A DNA stretch of 64,000 nt from Calothrix sp. HK-06 (GTDB lineage: Bacteria; Cyanobacteriota; Cyanobacteriia; Cyanobacteriales; Nostocaceae): NCBI RefSeq assembly GCF_001904745.1, contig NZ_MRCD01000004.1, positions 62,001 through 126,000 of the forward strand, given 5' to 3'. Both the position numbers and the translations under genes were made by a program. Each line of letters opens with the position of its first letter. Position 1 is the first letter of the stretch. The notes under the pieces were generated by a model. That model was not told the origin of the DNA and ran no database searches. It saw nothing but the letters and a program-made list of their open reading frames with translations. This document shows positions 27,315-35,843 of this stretch, piece after piece.

Positions 27315-28337
27315 ATCAATTTTACCTTTACACGCAGGATATTTGAACCCAGAAATAATACCTTCATGCTCCGTCTCTGTTTTCAAATCCCATTTACCAG
27401 AAGTTTCAGCACGGATTGTAATTTCTCCTGCACATTGCTGCGCTTTCTCTAATCCTGATTTACCCATTGCAGTACGTTTACTGGCTGAATGAACACATGT
27501 TCTAGTCACTTCTGTACAAACAAATTTTTCCAACTTTTTCGATTTATCATCTTTTTGATCCAACAAAAGTTTAAATAGCTCTGGGACAACATGCCCGTAT
27601 GTATTAGTACTACCTACAGATAGAACAGCCATTTCCGCATCAATTGTTTCAAGCAAATCCTTAAGGTCATCTCCATTCTTTGGGTATGCTCCATGATGCG
27701 GAATTTTTACGATGTTCGCGTTTAATTCATCTGGTTGGCAAATTTCAATACATTCTTTTAGTCCGGCGCCTTCTATATCTGCCAGTAGCAATGCAGCAAA
27801 GGCGCCATATGTAACGCGCAGCACTAGAGAAATTTCATTGAGTTTGGCGCTAGTTTGTGCTAAATGTTTTTCAATAAATAATTGTCTTGGATGTAAAACA
27901 TTAATTTGTAAATTTCCATGTGAGAATTGATTAGAATAGCGAGTAGCAGGTAGAAAGCGGATAATATTTTTTCTATCCCAGTTATCAAGACGATTTAATG
28001 CGAGTTCTAATCGTTTATACTCAGCACTACTTCCTCGGTGGCTTAATAGTTTTTCAACTGCATATTTATAAAAACAGTAAGGGAGACAAAATGTTTCTAC
28101 CTTTCCATGTTTTAGCCAAATATTAAGAAATTCTACAAGCTTTACAAGTGGTGGAACATGGTCGTGATGTGCGTGAGTAATATATATTCGGTTGATATTT
28201 TTTATATTTTTAGTTTGCAACCATTTATCCAGAAGTCGGGGTTTACCAAGGTCAACAACAACTGTTGAATTATCTTCGGTAGATATAACTATACTATCAG
28301 CATTTCCTACAGGTAGAAACACAACCTCGCATGTCAT
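27309..28337 (-). CDS. MBL-fold metallo-hydrolase with C-terminal Cys-rich tail
   Basis: 342-aa metallo-beta-lactamase-fold protein, related to the ComEC C-terminal hydrolase domain. Metal ligands H-A-H-H-D-H at 55-60 are followed by L-L-A-D-I-E (about 207) and K-I-P-H-H-G (about 229-234). A C-terminal segment with Cys at about 278, 284, 304 and 337 could bind zinc. Such proteins cut phosphodiester or related bonds and occur in many defence-type operons; the substrate here is unknown. The start overlaps the end of the upstream gene by 4 bp, so translation is coupled. It is the last gene of a three-gene minus-strand operon. Confidence 0.78.
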   Translation of the reverse strand: MTCEVVFLPVGNADSIVISTEDNSTVVVDLGKPRLLDKWLQTKNIKNINRIYITHAHHDHVPPLVKLVEFLNIWLKHGKVETFCLPYCFYKYAVEKLLSHRGSSAEYKRLELALNRLDNWDRKNIIRFLPATRYSNQFSHGNLQINVLHPRQLFIEKHLAQTSAKLNEISLVLRVTYGAFAALLLADIEGAGLKECIEICQPDELNANIVKIPHHGAYPKNGDDLKDLLETIDAEMAVLSVGSTNTYGHVVPELFKLLLDQKDDKSKKLEKFVCTEVTRTCVHSASKRTAMGKSGLEKAQQCAGEITIRAETSGKWDLKTETEHEGIISGFKYPACKGKIDL

Positions 28338-28933
28338 AGAAAATTCTCCATACTGTCTACCCTCAATTTCTGCTTCAGTTCGTCATTAGTTAAGTATGGA
28401 TATGGTGTATGGCGAAAATGTCGAAGTGCCCAAGGACGTTGAGCAAGTTCTTCAAAGGTTTCAATATCTTCGCTTAATTCAGCTTCAAACACAGTACTAT
28501 CAAGTGCCCAAGCAGGAATTTCTGGAAGAATTGGTAACCATTCTTCTTCGTTATCGTCTAATAAACCACTTAAATATAACTGTATTTGAGTTTTATCTAT
28601 TGAGATGTCTAAAATTTGACCAATCACAGTTAATGTAGGCTTGATTTGTTCCGATTTCCAATCCTTTAATTCTGGAGGTTCTCCTGTACGAGCTATCTCA
28701 ATCAAGCGCGGATTTCCATATGATTCCTCTACAATTTCATCTAATTGCTTGCGAAGTTCATCTGGTTCAAGAATAGGAAGATGATTTTTATCTAGTGTGA
28801 TAATTTGATGTGTAATATCAATAATGCGAGAGTCAACTTTTAATGGTAGAGGTAGTTGGCAAAGTGCGCCTTTAGTTAACCCACGGGTATTACGTCCAAT
28901 TAATGAAAGTTGACCAGCAAGCTTTGATGACAA
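28334..28933 (-). CDS. Fragment resembling the C-terminal part of an N6-adenine DNA methylase family protein
   Basis: 199 aa from a TTG at 28933, but the same frame stays open and protein-like up to about 28998 (G-W-E-T-L-N-Y-E-E-Q-R-L-W), overlapping the end of the upstream gene. The stretch L-G-I-L-S-S-K-L-A-G...G-R-N-T-R-G-L-T-K-G-A-L-C-Q-L-P-L-P and the later I-V-E-E-S-Y-G resemble the C-terminal target-recognition side of Eco57I/type II methylases (l-n-S-x-l-a ... g-x-l ... i-P-l-P ... i-D-x-x-V-y-x-x-Y-g-l). No S-adenosylmethionine or N-P-P-Y motif is present. An alternative ATG at 28962 with a good GAGGAG site is one base out of frame. Likely a decayed or frame-shifted gene; identification is tentative. 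Confidence 0.5.
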   Translation of the reverse strand: MSSKLAGQLSLIGRNTRGLTKGALCQLPLPLKVDSRIIDITHQIITLDKNHLPILEPDELRKQLDEIVEESYGNPRLIEIARTGEPPELKDWKSEQIKPTLTVIGQILDISIDKTQIQLYLSGLLDDNEEEWLPILPEIPAWALDSTVFEAELSEDIETFEELAQRPWALRHFRHTPYPYLTNDELKQKLRVDSMENFL

Positions 28934-28986
28934 AATTCCTAGTAGCCATAACCTTTGCTCCTCGTAATTTAAAGTTTCCCATCCTT

Positions 28987-29742
28987 CTATTCTTCTAGCG
29001 CCTTTTTAAAAAAACCATTTACGCGAGGGACTGTACGATTTAGTAAAGCACGAGGGTCGTTAGTTGGAATCTGTAAATTTGAACCAAAAAAACCTTTGTC
29101 CTCTAAAATTCGTGCTGCCATAAATGCTATTGCAACACGAATTCCATGTCCTGCTATTTCTGCACGAGAGGATATATAAGTAGGTGGGCGTGTTTGTTGC
29201 TTAGGAAGACCAACATCTTCAAGAACCCCCTGAATCGCTGTTTGAAATGCTCGATCCAGTTCCGCCCTTTGTCGAAGTAGAAAAGATAAACTACGCTCGG
29301 TAATTGATTCTTCTAAATCAGCGAGCGTTAGTTGACCAGTACGAAATTCTGCTAAAGCTTTTGGTGTAAATAGTTTGCTTCTTGGTTCTGCAAGCTCAAC
29401 TGCTAGAGACTCAGGCTCAATTTCTCGTTCTTCCAACCTACCAGATGGGTCAAGATATTGAAGTAGGATGTAGGATGATTCTGAAATTAACAGTCCTGCA
29501 CGAATAGGATAATGATTTAGCCTTTGTTTCCATTGTTCGATATTTGACTGCGAAACCAATTGCACCATAAATGCCAAGTTCGTTACGCTTGGACGAAGTG
29601 CATAATCCGTCCATAAGGCATCAATAGGTATTGGTTCGCTGTCACTATTTATAACTGGGGGAATACGCACATCTCGGTGCGGCGCCATGTTCCACACCCG
29701 ACAAGCTGTTTCAATTACATAATCAAGTCCCCGTCCAGCCAT
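28987..29742 (-). CDS. Fragment resembling the N-terminal part of a DNA methylase/restriction protein
   Basis: 251 aa, ATG start at 29742. The segment K-L-F-T-P-K-A-L-A-E-F-R-T-G-Q (about 130-144), the helix rich in R-A-E-L-D-R-A-F-Q-T-A-I-Q, and A-A-R-I-L-E-D-K-G-F-F near 215 resemble the helical N-terminal region that precedes the methylase core of type II-like N6-adenine enzymes. The frame stops directly after a T7A5 run (29009-29020) and the sequence continues in the -1 frame in the next gene. The expected catalytic core between the two parts is absent. It could instead be an intact protein of unknown family. It heads the operon with the MBL gene. Confidence 0.5.
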   Translation of the reverse strand: MAGRGLDYVIETACRVWNMAPHRDVRIPPVINSDSEPIPIDALWTDYALRPSVTNLAFMVQLVSQSNIEQWKQRLNHYPIRAGLLISESSYILLQYLDPSGRLEEREIEPESLAVELAEPRSKLFTPKALAEFRTGQLTLADLEESITERSLSFLLRQRAELDRAFQTAIQGVLEDVGLPKQQTRPPTYISSRAEIAGHGIRVAIAFMAARILEDKGFFGSNLQIPTNDPRALLNRTVPRVNGFFKKALEE

Positions 29743-29800
29743 GTTTCTATCAAATGTACTACATCAGAAGTAATTATTGACGTGCCATAATATTATCACT

Positions 29801-29832
29801 TTATTGTACAAAATAAGCTTTTTGTATAACAA
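29801..29832. promoter_or_regulatory. Dyad in the divergent promoter region (putative operator)
   Basis: Arms TTATTGTACAAAA (29801-29813) and TTTTGTATAACAA (29820-29832) match at 11 of 13 positions around a 6-bp spacer. A related half-site (TTGTACA) lies at 29875-29881. The dyad sits between the minus-strand operon and the MerR-like regulator gene, so autoregulation is plausible. Confidence 0.5.
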
Positions 29833-29962
29833 AAGTTTAGTTAAAGAAGTTTAAGCATACTAAATTGTACATATTTAGAGCTTTGGTATAATGCAAGGCA
29901 AGGTCTAGTTAAAAGAATTGTTAAAAAGCTAAGTAGAGCAAGCAAGTAGACAGGTAACGAGT

Positions 29963-30469
29963 ATGAACCAGGTGTCAGGTTTTACAAGACAAGAGACAAT
30001 ACATCTGGCTGGCTGCACATCAAGCAGACTTGCCTATCTAGAAAAAGTAGGTCTCATCATTCCCTATCGGTTTGGTAATAATGCAAGACCAACTGTGATT
30101 TTCAGTTGGGAGCAACTTCTAGAAATAAGGGCGATCAAAAATCTGAGAAAGGATGTCTCTCTACAAACGGTTAGAAAGTTAATTAAATTTTTAGACGATA
30201 GCGGCTATGACAACAGTTTACGGGATAAGCAGCTAGTTGTTGTTGGCGAAGAAATCTTTTGGGTTAAGCAAGACTGGTCAGACTTTGGGGAAAATCTGCC
30301 CACTGCCGTGAAAGTTGCAGGAAAAAGCGGTCAACAAGTGGGTCAGTATGTTTTGATTGTGATACCACCATTAATAGATATTGTGAACGAGATTTGGGAA
30401 GCCGCAAGAAAATCGAAAGTTGTAGATTTTAAAAGCTTTGAGAGAAGGGCTAAAGCTTTACCAGGCTAG
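29963..30469 (+). CDS. MerR-like DNA-binding regulator
   Basis: 168-aa protein. The first 75 residues read as a MerR-type winged helix: T-R-Q-E-T-I-H-L-A-G-C-T-S-S-R-L-A-Y-L-E-K near 8-28, K-V-G-L-I-I-P-Y (about 28-35), and an S-L-Q-T-V-R-K-L helix near 67. A degenerate domain rich in beta strands follows. Similar proteins often accompany toxin or antitoxin genes (DUF433 type), but no partner toxin is obvious. It is divergent from the methylase-like operon with a dyad in the shared leader, and convergent with the exonuclease gene (4 bp apart). Confidence 0.65.
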   Translation: MNQVSGFTRQETIHLAGCTSSRLAYLEKVGLIIPYRFGNNARPTVIFSWEQLLEIRAIKNLRKDVSLQTVRKLIKFLDDSGYDNSLRDKQLVVVGEEIFWVKQDWSDFGENLPTAVKVAGKSGQQVGQYVLIVIPPLIDIVNEIWEAARKSKVVDFKSFERRAKALPG

Positions 30470-30473
30470 TCTT

Positions 30474-31271
30474 TCACCCTCTGTTCTCCCAAACCTGTTT
30501 AATTACTCTTTTAGTAAATATCGAAAAATTTGCTTCCATCATCCAGTGGTAGTATCCAGGGTTTTTCAAAAGCACATCTACGATAGGTTGCCCTTTATAC
30601 TGACCAAAATTGAATATAAGATTACCTTGCTCGTCGGTAATTATTTTATTAGTAGGGTCAACCAAATTAAACGGCGTAAAATCAGCTAAACTATCTATAT
30701 TATTAGTTACAGGGTAAGATATATTTCCATCTTTGTCTTCATATGCTACATTCTCATACCGCAAAAGTTGAGCTTTGAGAACTTCGTATGTAGCAACAAT
30801 ATCATTTTCTGCATCATGGGCGCCCACTAATTCTTTTCCGCAGTATAATTTATATGCGGCTTTTAGTGTACGAGGTTCCATTTTATGAAATATTGTCATG
30901 ACATCGATAAATTTTTTGTCTTCAATATTTAATTGTATACCCACACGTGAAAATTCTATTACTAGCAAAGGGATATCAAACTTATTAGAATTAAACCCCG
31001 CAAAATCACCATCTTTAATATATTCTGCTAATTTTACAGCTATTTGGGCAAAAGTCGGCGCCTCTTTTACATCTTCATCATGTATATTATGTATCTTTGA
31101 GGCTCCTTCAGGAATAGAAATAGTTGGATTGAGTAGAAATTTTTTTATTTCCTGAGTTCCGTTAGAATATACTTTTAAAATTGCGATTTGTACAATTCTA
31201 TCTTGATTTATATCTACACCTGTTGTCTCTAAATCAATAAACACTAACGGACGTGTTAAATTTAACTTCAC
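30474..31271 (-). CDS. DEDD-family 3'-5' exonuclease
   Basis: 265-aa DnaQ-like nuclease. Motif I is F-I-D-L-E-T-T-G with Asp13 and Glu15; motif II is F-A-G-F-N-S-N-K-F-D (about 91-100); motif III is H-D-A-E-N-D (about 153-158), so it is of the DEDDh type. The last 60 residues (F-N-F-G-Q-Y-K-G-Q-P-I-V ... N-P-G-Y-Y-H-W-M) are the exodeoxyribonuclease X C-terminal domain found in many stand-alone exonucleases. Role in DNA repair or clearing of foreign DNA is inferred. The GTG start at 31271 has an AGGAG site 9 nt upstream. It lies next to the Dpd cluster but on the opposite strand. Confidence 0.88.
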   Translation of the reverse strand: MKLNLTRPLVFIDLETTGVDINQDRIVQIAILKVYSNGTQEIKKFLLNPTISIPEGASKIHNIHDEDVKEAPTFAQIAVKLAEYIKDGDFAGFNSNKFDIPLLVIEFSRVGIQLNIEDKKFIDVMTIFHKMEPRTLKAAYKLYCGKELVGAHDAENDIVATYEVLKAQLLRYENVAYEDKDGNISYPVTNNIDSLADFTPFNLVDPTNKIITDEQGNLIFNFGQYKGQPIVDVLLKNPGYYHWMMEANFSIFTKRVIKQVWENRG

Positions 31272-31508
31272 TCGGTATCTACTCCTAATAATTAATGCTA
31301 CTGTCGGCGCCTATTTTATTGTAATTTTTATAAGTACAAAGGAATATATTATTTGTAACAAATATGACTAATATTACTTTAGTAAAGTTATACGAAACGT
31401 TGCGTTATTAAGATTTGTTGAATAGCACGGGTGTGCAAGTTGATTAAGGGTTATTAAAGAGATATCTTATTTAAGGTTTAATGCAAAAGTACATGTGGGA
31501 CTACCGCT

Positions 31509-34500
31509 ATGATTCAAATTGGTTCACTAGTACGTTCGCTTGATAATGAACTAGGTACGGGAAAGGTAGTTCAACATAGTAATCAAGACGTAGTAGTTGA
31601 GTATTTCTGCTCAGTAGGACAATGTATTGAGGAAACAGTACCTTTAGATGAGTTGCGTCGGGTAACACTTCAGCGTCAAACTCGGTGCTATGTAAAGTCA
31701 GAGAGTGATAGATGGCTGATAGGAAGAGTTTTTGGTTGGGATGATTCGCACGGCGCCTATCAAATTGATTTGCCTGACAGTAAAACTTTGTTTGCTAGGG
31801 AGCGGGATGTATATGTTCGCTGCAATTTGCCTATCGAAGACCCTATCGATATATTGACCTATAAGGGTCAAGAAACGCCTTATTTCCACCAAAGACGTTT
31901 TGCGCTGGTGAAAAACCTAACTTCGCAACGCGCGGTTAGTCGGGGAATGACGGGGTTAATTTCTGCGAATATTGAGTTGCTGCGTCACCAGGTTGAAGTT
32001 GTACGTCGGGTACTTGAAGACCCTATTCAACGGTATTTGTTAGCTGATGAGGTTGGACTAGGAAAAACGGTTGAAGCAGGCGCCATTTTGCGTCAATATT
32101 TACTTGATGACCCAGAGAGACGCGCGATAGTATTGGCGCCGCAGTATTTACTCGAACAGTGGCGTACTGAGTTAAAGAATAAGTTTTATCTGTCGCATTT
32201 TCCCGATAGGGTAGTATTAGCAGCGGTTGAGGATGTTCACAAAGTTAATGCAAAAGCTGATATTGGGCTAATAATTATAGATGAAGCTCATCACGTAGCA
32301 GCAATGGCAAGGTCAACGGATGCAACAAAGCGCAGCAGCTTTGGAGCTTTTAAGAAGCTTGCTCACCAGTCAGAGCGGTTGTTACTACTTTCTGCGACTC
32401 CTGTCGTCAACAACGAGGAAGATTTTTTGTCAATGTTGCATTTGCTCGACCCGACAAACTATAAATTAGATGATTTGGAAGGTTTCCGTGACCGAGTGGC
32501 AAAGCGTCAAGATATTGGTCGAGTATTATTGTCGTTTCAAGAGGGTGCAAATCCTTTCGTTCTCAAAAATCAGGTTACACAACTTTGCAGTTTATTTCCC
32601 GAAGATAAATATTTATCAGATTTGGCAGAAAAGCTACAAAATTCTTTACAAGAAAAAACTGGTAACGAAAATAAAATAGTTAGAGCGATTCGCACTCATA
32701 TTAGCGATACTTATAGACTTTACCGTCGAATGCTGCGTAATCGTCGCGCTTCTGTAGAGGATGTAATTTTTGACAGGAATGTAGCGCCGAAAGCTGAGTA
32801 TGATTTAGATGAGCGTGTTTACGACATTCATGAGTTAATGGAAGAATGGCGTGGACTGGCGCCTGATAACTCAAACTATCACCGCATCTTTTTACTATTG
32901 TTCCGTGCCAGTGGTACTTGGTTAGGAATGTTACAGCAAGTTCTCGAAGCGCGTTTGAAGGGTAGTTTTCCTCAAGCGTTGACGAAAGAGTTTGACACAG
33001 ATAGTTTGAATATTCTGGCTGAAACTCCCAAATTCGACAAGGAAGAGGAAATTTTACAAGGTTTGCTAAAAATTCTTGAAAAACCCTCAGAAGATGGCGA
33101 CCGTTTGGTGTTATTGAGAATAGTAATACTTTACAAGCTCTCAGAAAACTTTAAACTCCAATCGTTCCGTAGTAATTTACCTAAGTTACTCGAACAAGTG
33201 CAATTACGGTTAAGAAGACCAATACCTGGAGATAAGCTACCAAAAATAGTGATATTTACCAGTTACGTGCAAGTTTGCGCTCAAATCATCAAGTTTTTGC
33301 GAGATAGCTTTGGAGAATCATGTATTGCGAGTCATTTACTTGGAGAACCACGAGCGCAAGTAGAAAAGAGTCTTGATAGATTTAAAAATGACCCTAACTG
33401 CTTTATTCTCGTTTGCGACTATTCGGGTGAAGAAGGTCGTAATTTGCAATATGCTGACTCGATGATACATTTTGACTTGCCTTGGTCTCCAAATCGTTTA
33501 GAGCAACGAATTGGTAGAATTGACCGTATTGGGCGCCAGTTGAATGTAGAATTTACAGTATTTGCAGGCGCCGAGATAGATGACAGTCCCCACGATGCAT
33601 GGTATCAATTGTTGAAAGATGGATTTAATATCTTTGAGCAGTCGATAGCAAGCTTCCAGTTTTATGTTGATGGGAAATTGCCAGAGCTAGAAGCAACTTT
33701 GTTTAAATCTGGGGCAAATGGGTTGTTAGAGAGTGTAGAGCAAGTTAAACAAGAAATAGGCGCCGAGCTTGTTAAAATAGACGAGCAAAACACCTTAGAT
33801 GAAATTAACGCTCTTGATGAAATAGCTAGTGAGTACTTTGAAAGCTTAGATAACTTTGACGCTCAACATCAAGAAATCGAGCGAGTCACCGAAGACTGGT
33901 TGTGTAACGCTTTACGGTTAAAGCAGCTAAATGACCCAAATGTCTCAGCAGCACAGCGTTATGAACCAACGCAGAAAACCCTAATACCCATTGACGATTT
34001 GAGAACTTACTTCGTGGGATTAACAAACGATGTAGGTACATATAACCGAAGAGTTGCCAATCAAAAACCCAACATCAACCTGTATCGAATTGGTGAAGGT
34101 TTAATCGACTCATTATCATCTTATATACATTGGGATGACCGAGGTCAAGCATTTGCCATGTGGCGAGTTGACGATACTTGGGACAAGGGCGAAGGTGCTG
34201 AATGGTTTGGTTTTAGATTTGACTACATTATTGAAACCGACCTAAGTAGTTATAAAATAGACCCAATCAAGTACAAAACACTACAACGTCGTGCAGATAG
34301 CTTATTTCCACCAATAATCCAAAGTATCTTCATCGACGCACGCAACGAGCCAATGAGCATTGTTGAAGACGAAGCACTGTTAGAAATATTACAACGCCAG
34401 TACAAAGGCAAAGGTAAACCGCCAATTAAACCGCCAATTAAAGCTGCCGATAAAGCTGCCGCCAAAACCGCGAGCAAAACACCTCCACCTGGCGCCAACA

Positions 34501-34895
34501 ACCAAGATTACAACCTAGCAAAAAGTCGTTTGCCAATACTAGATAACTTTATACACCCAGACGATTGGCAAGATTTTTGTCGCGACGCGCGTAACGCATC
34601 TGTAGAGTTACTAATTAGCCAAGATAACTTTATAGAAATGTGTGACAAAACAGCAGCAAGCGCAGAACAAAAACTAGGAAGACGACTCGAACAACTGCGT
34701 TTACGTCTCAACCGCATCAAGCAACAAGAAAAAATGATCGACAAATCACTAACCCAAGAAGTAATAGAAGAAGCCAAACTCAACCAAGCAATAATAGAAG
34801 GTATCCGTCACCCAAATATTCGCCTTGACTCCGTAGGCTTCATTATCGTTTCTGGGCGCCCTCCCGCTCAAGGAGGAGAAGTAGAAGACTGGTAA
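31509..34895 (+). CDS. dpdE: DpdE-like SNF2/RapA-type helicase
   Basis: 1128-aa Swi2/Snf2 helicase. Signatures: N-terminal SH3-like part (1-60), Walker A D-E-V-G-L-G-K-T at 180-187, D-E-A-H at 258-261, S-A-T-P near 297, and the helicase C motif Q-R-I-G-R-I-D-R-I-G-R near 670. A Pro/Lys/Ala-rich linker with repeated P-P-I-K near residue 980 precedes the C-terminal coiled coil. Its length and its place before a RecQ-like helicase, an ATPase, a giant helicase and a PLD protein match DpdE of the 7-deazaguanine DNA restriction system, which is also related to DrmD of DISARM. Role: translocation on DNA during restriction of unmodified DNA (family knowledge). Confidence 0.78.
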   Translation: MIQIGSLVRSLDNELGTGKVVQHSNQDVVVEYFCSVGQCIEETVPLDELRRVTLQRQTRCYVKSESDRWLIGRVFGWDDSHGAYQIDLPDSKTLFARERDVYVRCNLPIEDPIDILTYKGQETPYFHQRRFALVKNLTSQRAVSRGMTGLISANIELLRHQVEVVRRVLEDPIQRYLLADEVGLGKTVEAGAILRQYLLDDPERRAIVLAPQYLLEQWRTELKNKFYLSHFPDRVVLAAVEDVHKVNAKADIGLIIIDEAHHVAAMARSTDATKRSSFGAFKKLAHQSERLLLLSATPVVNNEEDFLSMLHLLDPTNYKLDDLEGFRDRVAKRQDIGRVLLSFQEGANPFVLKNQVTQLCSLFPEDKYLSDLAEKLQNSLQEKTGNENKIVRAIRTHISDTYRLYRRMLRNRRASVEDVIFDRNVAPKAEYDLDERVYDIHELMEEWRGLAPDNSNYHRIFLLLFRASGTWLGMLQQVLEARLKGSFPQALTKEFDTDSLNILAETPKFDKEEEILQGLLKILEKPSEDGDRLVLLRIVILYKLSENFKLQSFRSNLPKLLEQVQLRLRRPIPGDKLPKIVIFTSYVQVCAQIIKFLRDSFGESCIASHLLGEPRAQVEKSLDRFKNDPNCFILVCDYSGEEGRNLQYADSMIHFDLPWSPNRLEQRIGRIDRIGRQLNVEFTVFAGAEIDDSPHDAWYQLLKDGFNIFEQSIASFQFYVDGKLPELEATLFKSGANGLLESVEQVKQEIGAELVKIDEQNTLDEINALDEIASEYFESLDNFDAQHQEIERVTEDWLCNALRLKQLNDPNVSAAQRYEPTQKTLIPIDDLRTYFVGLTNDVGTYNRRVANQKPNINLYRIGEGLIDSLSSYIHWDDRGQAFAMWRVDDTWDKGEGAEWFGFRFDYIIETDLSSYKIDPIKYKTLQRRADSLFPPIIQSIFIDARNEPMSIVEDEALLEILQRQYKGKGKPPIKPPIKAADKAAAKTASKTPPPGANNQDYNLAKSRLPILDNFIHPDDWQDFCRDARNASVELLISQDNFIEMCDKTAASAEQKLGRRLEQLRLRLNRIKQQEKMIDKSLTQEVIEEAKLNQAIIEGIRHPNIRLDSVGFIIVSGRPPAQGGEVEDW

Positions 34896-34906
34896 ATAAC
34901 AAGTGG

Positions 34907-34929
34907 AACGGGCATCCCTGCCCGTTTTT
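34907..34929 (+). terminator. Rho-independent terminator after dpdE
   Basis: Perfect stem AACGGGCA (34907-34914) / TGCCCGTT (34919-34926) with loop TCCC and then a T-run, 12 bp after the dpdE stop. It uncouples dpdE from the rest of the cluster. It is a member of the same repeat family as 27284 and 35491. Confidence 0.85.
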
Positions 34930-35026
34930 AACATTCAAATGTGGGGTGGAATGGCGCTTACTTAACGTATTAATGGTGCATGAAAGCACTGTATTTTACG
35001 TTACATTGATTGAAAGGGCTGCTTTC

Positions 35027-35098
35027 ACGCACCCTACCGAATGCGCGTTGGCACCTTAAAATGCTCTTTGTAAATGATATTCCAATGTAGGGTGCGTG
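35027..35098. repeat. Inverted repeat with 12-bp CACGCACCCTAC arms
   Basis: Perfect 12-bp arms 48 bp apart, with a degenerate third half (GTCACGCACC) about 40 bp further on. It is typical of small non-coding mobile elements in cyanobacteria, but no terminal direct repeats were verified. Confidence 0.65.
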
Positions 35099-35490
35099 AT
35101 GCCACGAAAAAATTTCAACGTAGTTATAGACTGATAGCGTCACGCACCAACTATTATTTTTTACCACAAAGACACTCTCAACACAGAGAAAAAAGCAAAG
35201 TACGGCACCTTGAGTATGGGCAAAAGCCATGTACAGCAATACGTTTATAAAAATTATAAGCAATTATCTACTTACATGACCCTTGTGGCAAAATTACAAC
35301 AGTACATGTTAGACTCATGGGAATACGATAATTTTTCTTAGCTGCTAGTGCATTTAAATTTTACTTATTGTTGATAAGCCCGGATTAGTACGTTTGCCTT
35401 ATCAAAATAACTGGCGCACGTAATCAGTTCATATAAAATTTTGTATTCCCTATTTTATCTTGTTATCTTATTTATCTTGTTCTCTTGTGG

Positions 35491-35547
35491 AACGGGCATC
35501 CTTGCCCGTTTGTAATATTGAAATTTATAGGACGGGCAGGGATGCCC
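35491..35547. repeat. Two GGGCATCC-type hairpins facing each other
   Basis: Hairpin at 35491-35510 (AACGGGCA/TGCCCGTT) and a reversed copy around 35533-35547 (GGGCAGGGATGCCC), flanked by TTGTGG at 35485 and CCACAAG at 35551. The whole segment is an inverted pair of the family seen at 27284 and 34907. Confidence 0.75.
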
Positions 35548-35843
35548 ATCCCACAAGATGCATCATAAGATGTATAATTACTCCCCAAGATTACTATTTT
35601 ATTTTCACAAATATTAAACTGCTGGCGCCGTTATCATTGTCAAACCATTCAGTATAAGTAGTATTACGAGTACGAAAAATTACAGTTGGCAAGTTGAAAA
35701 ATAAAATGTTACAAAAAATTGACTGGACTTAATCCGGATTTAATATTTTTTTGATGAATAGACTTGGCTAATATTAATCGTATTAGTTAAATTACTTAAT
35801 ATAAATAGATAAATATTATACATAAATGAAGCAGTGATAATTT

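Larger units (their letters stand above)
34930..35843. other. Repeat-rich spacer between dpdE and dpdF
   Basis: 914 bp without a believable gene. It holds an inverted repeat (CACGCACCCTAC at 35027-35038 and its complement at 35087-35098, with a third related copy near 35136-35148) and two GGGCATCC-type hairpins near 35491-35547. It separates one helicase gene from the other Dpd genes and probably contains the promoter of dpdF. Confidence 0.7.

Noticed and set aside
27712-27930. Plus-strand frame inside the MBL gene
   Set aside because: Shadow of the minus-strand gene; the metal-binding motif lies in the other strand's frame.
29009-29020. Programmed -1 frameshift at the T7A5 run
   Set aside because: The run is not a standard X-XXY-YYZ heptamer in the reading phase, and the -1 frame upstream has a stop just before; a mutation or deletion explains it better.
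34970-35263. Minus-strand frame of 97 codons
   Set aside because: Covers an inverted-repeat element with Cys/Phe-rich composition and no homologue-like motif; treated as non-coding spacer.
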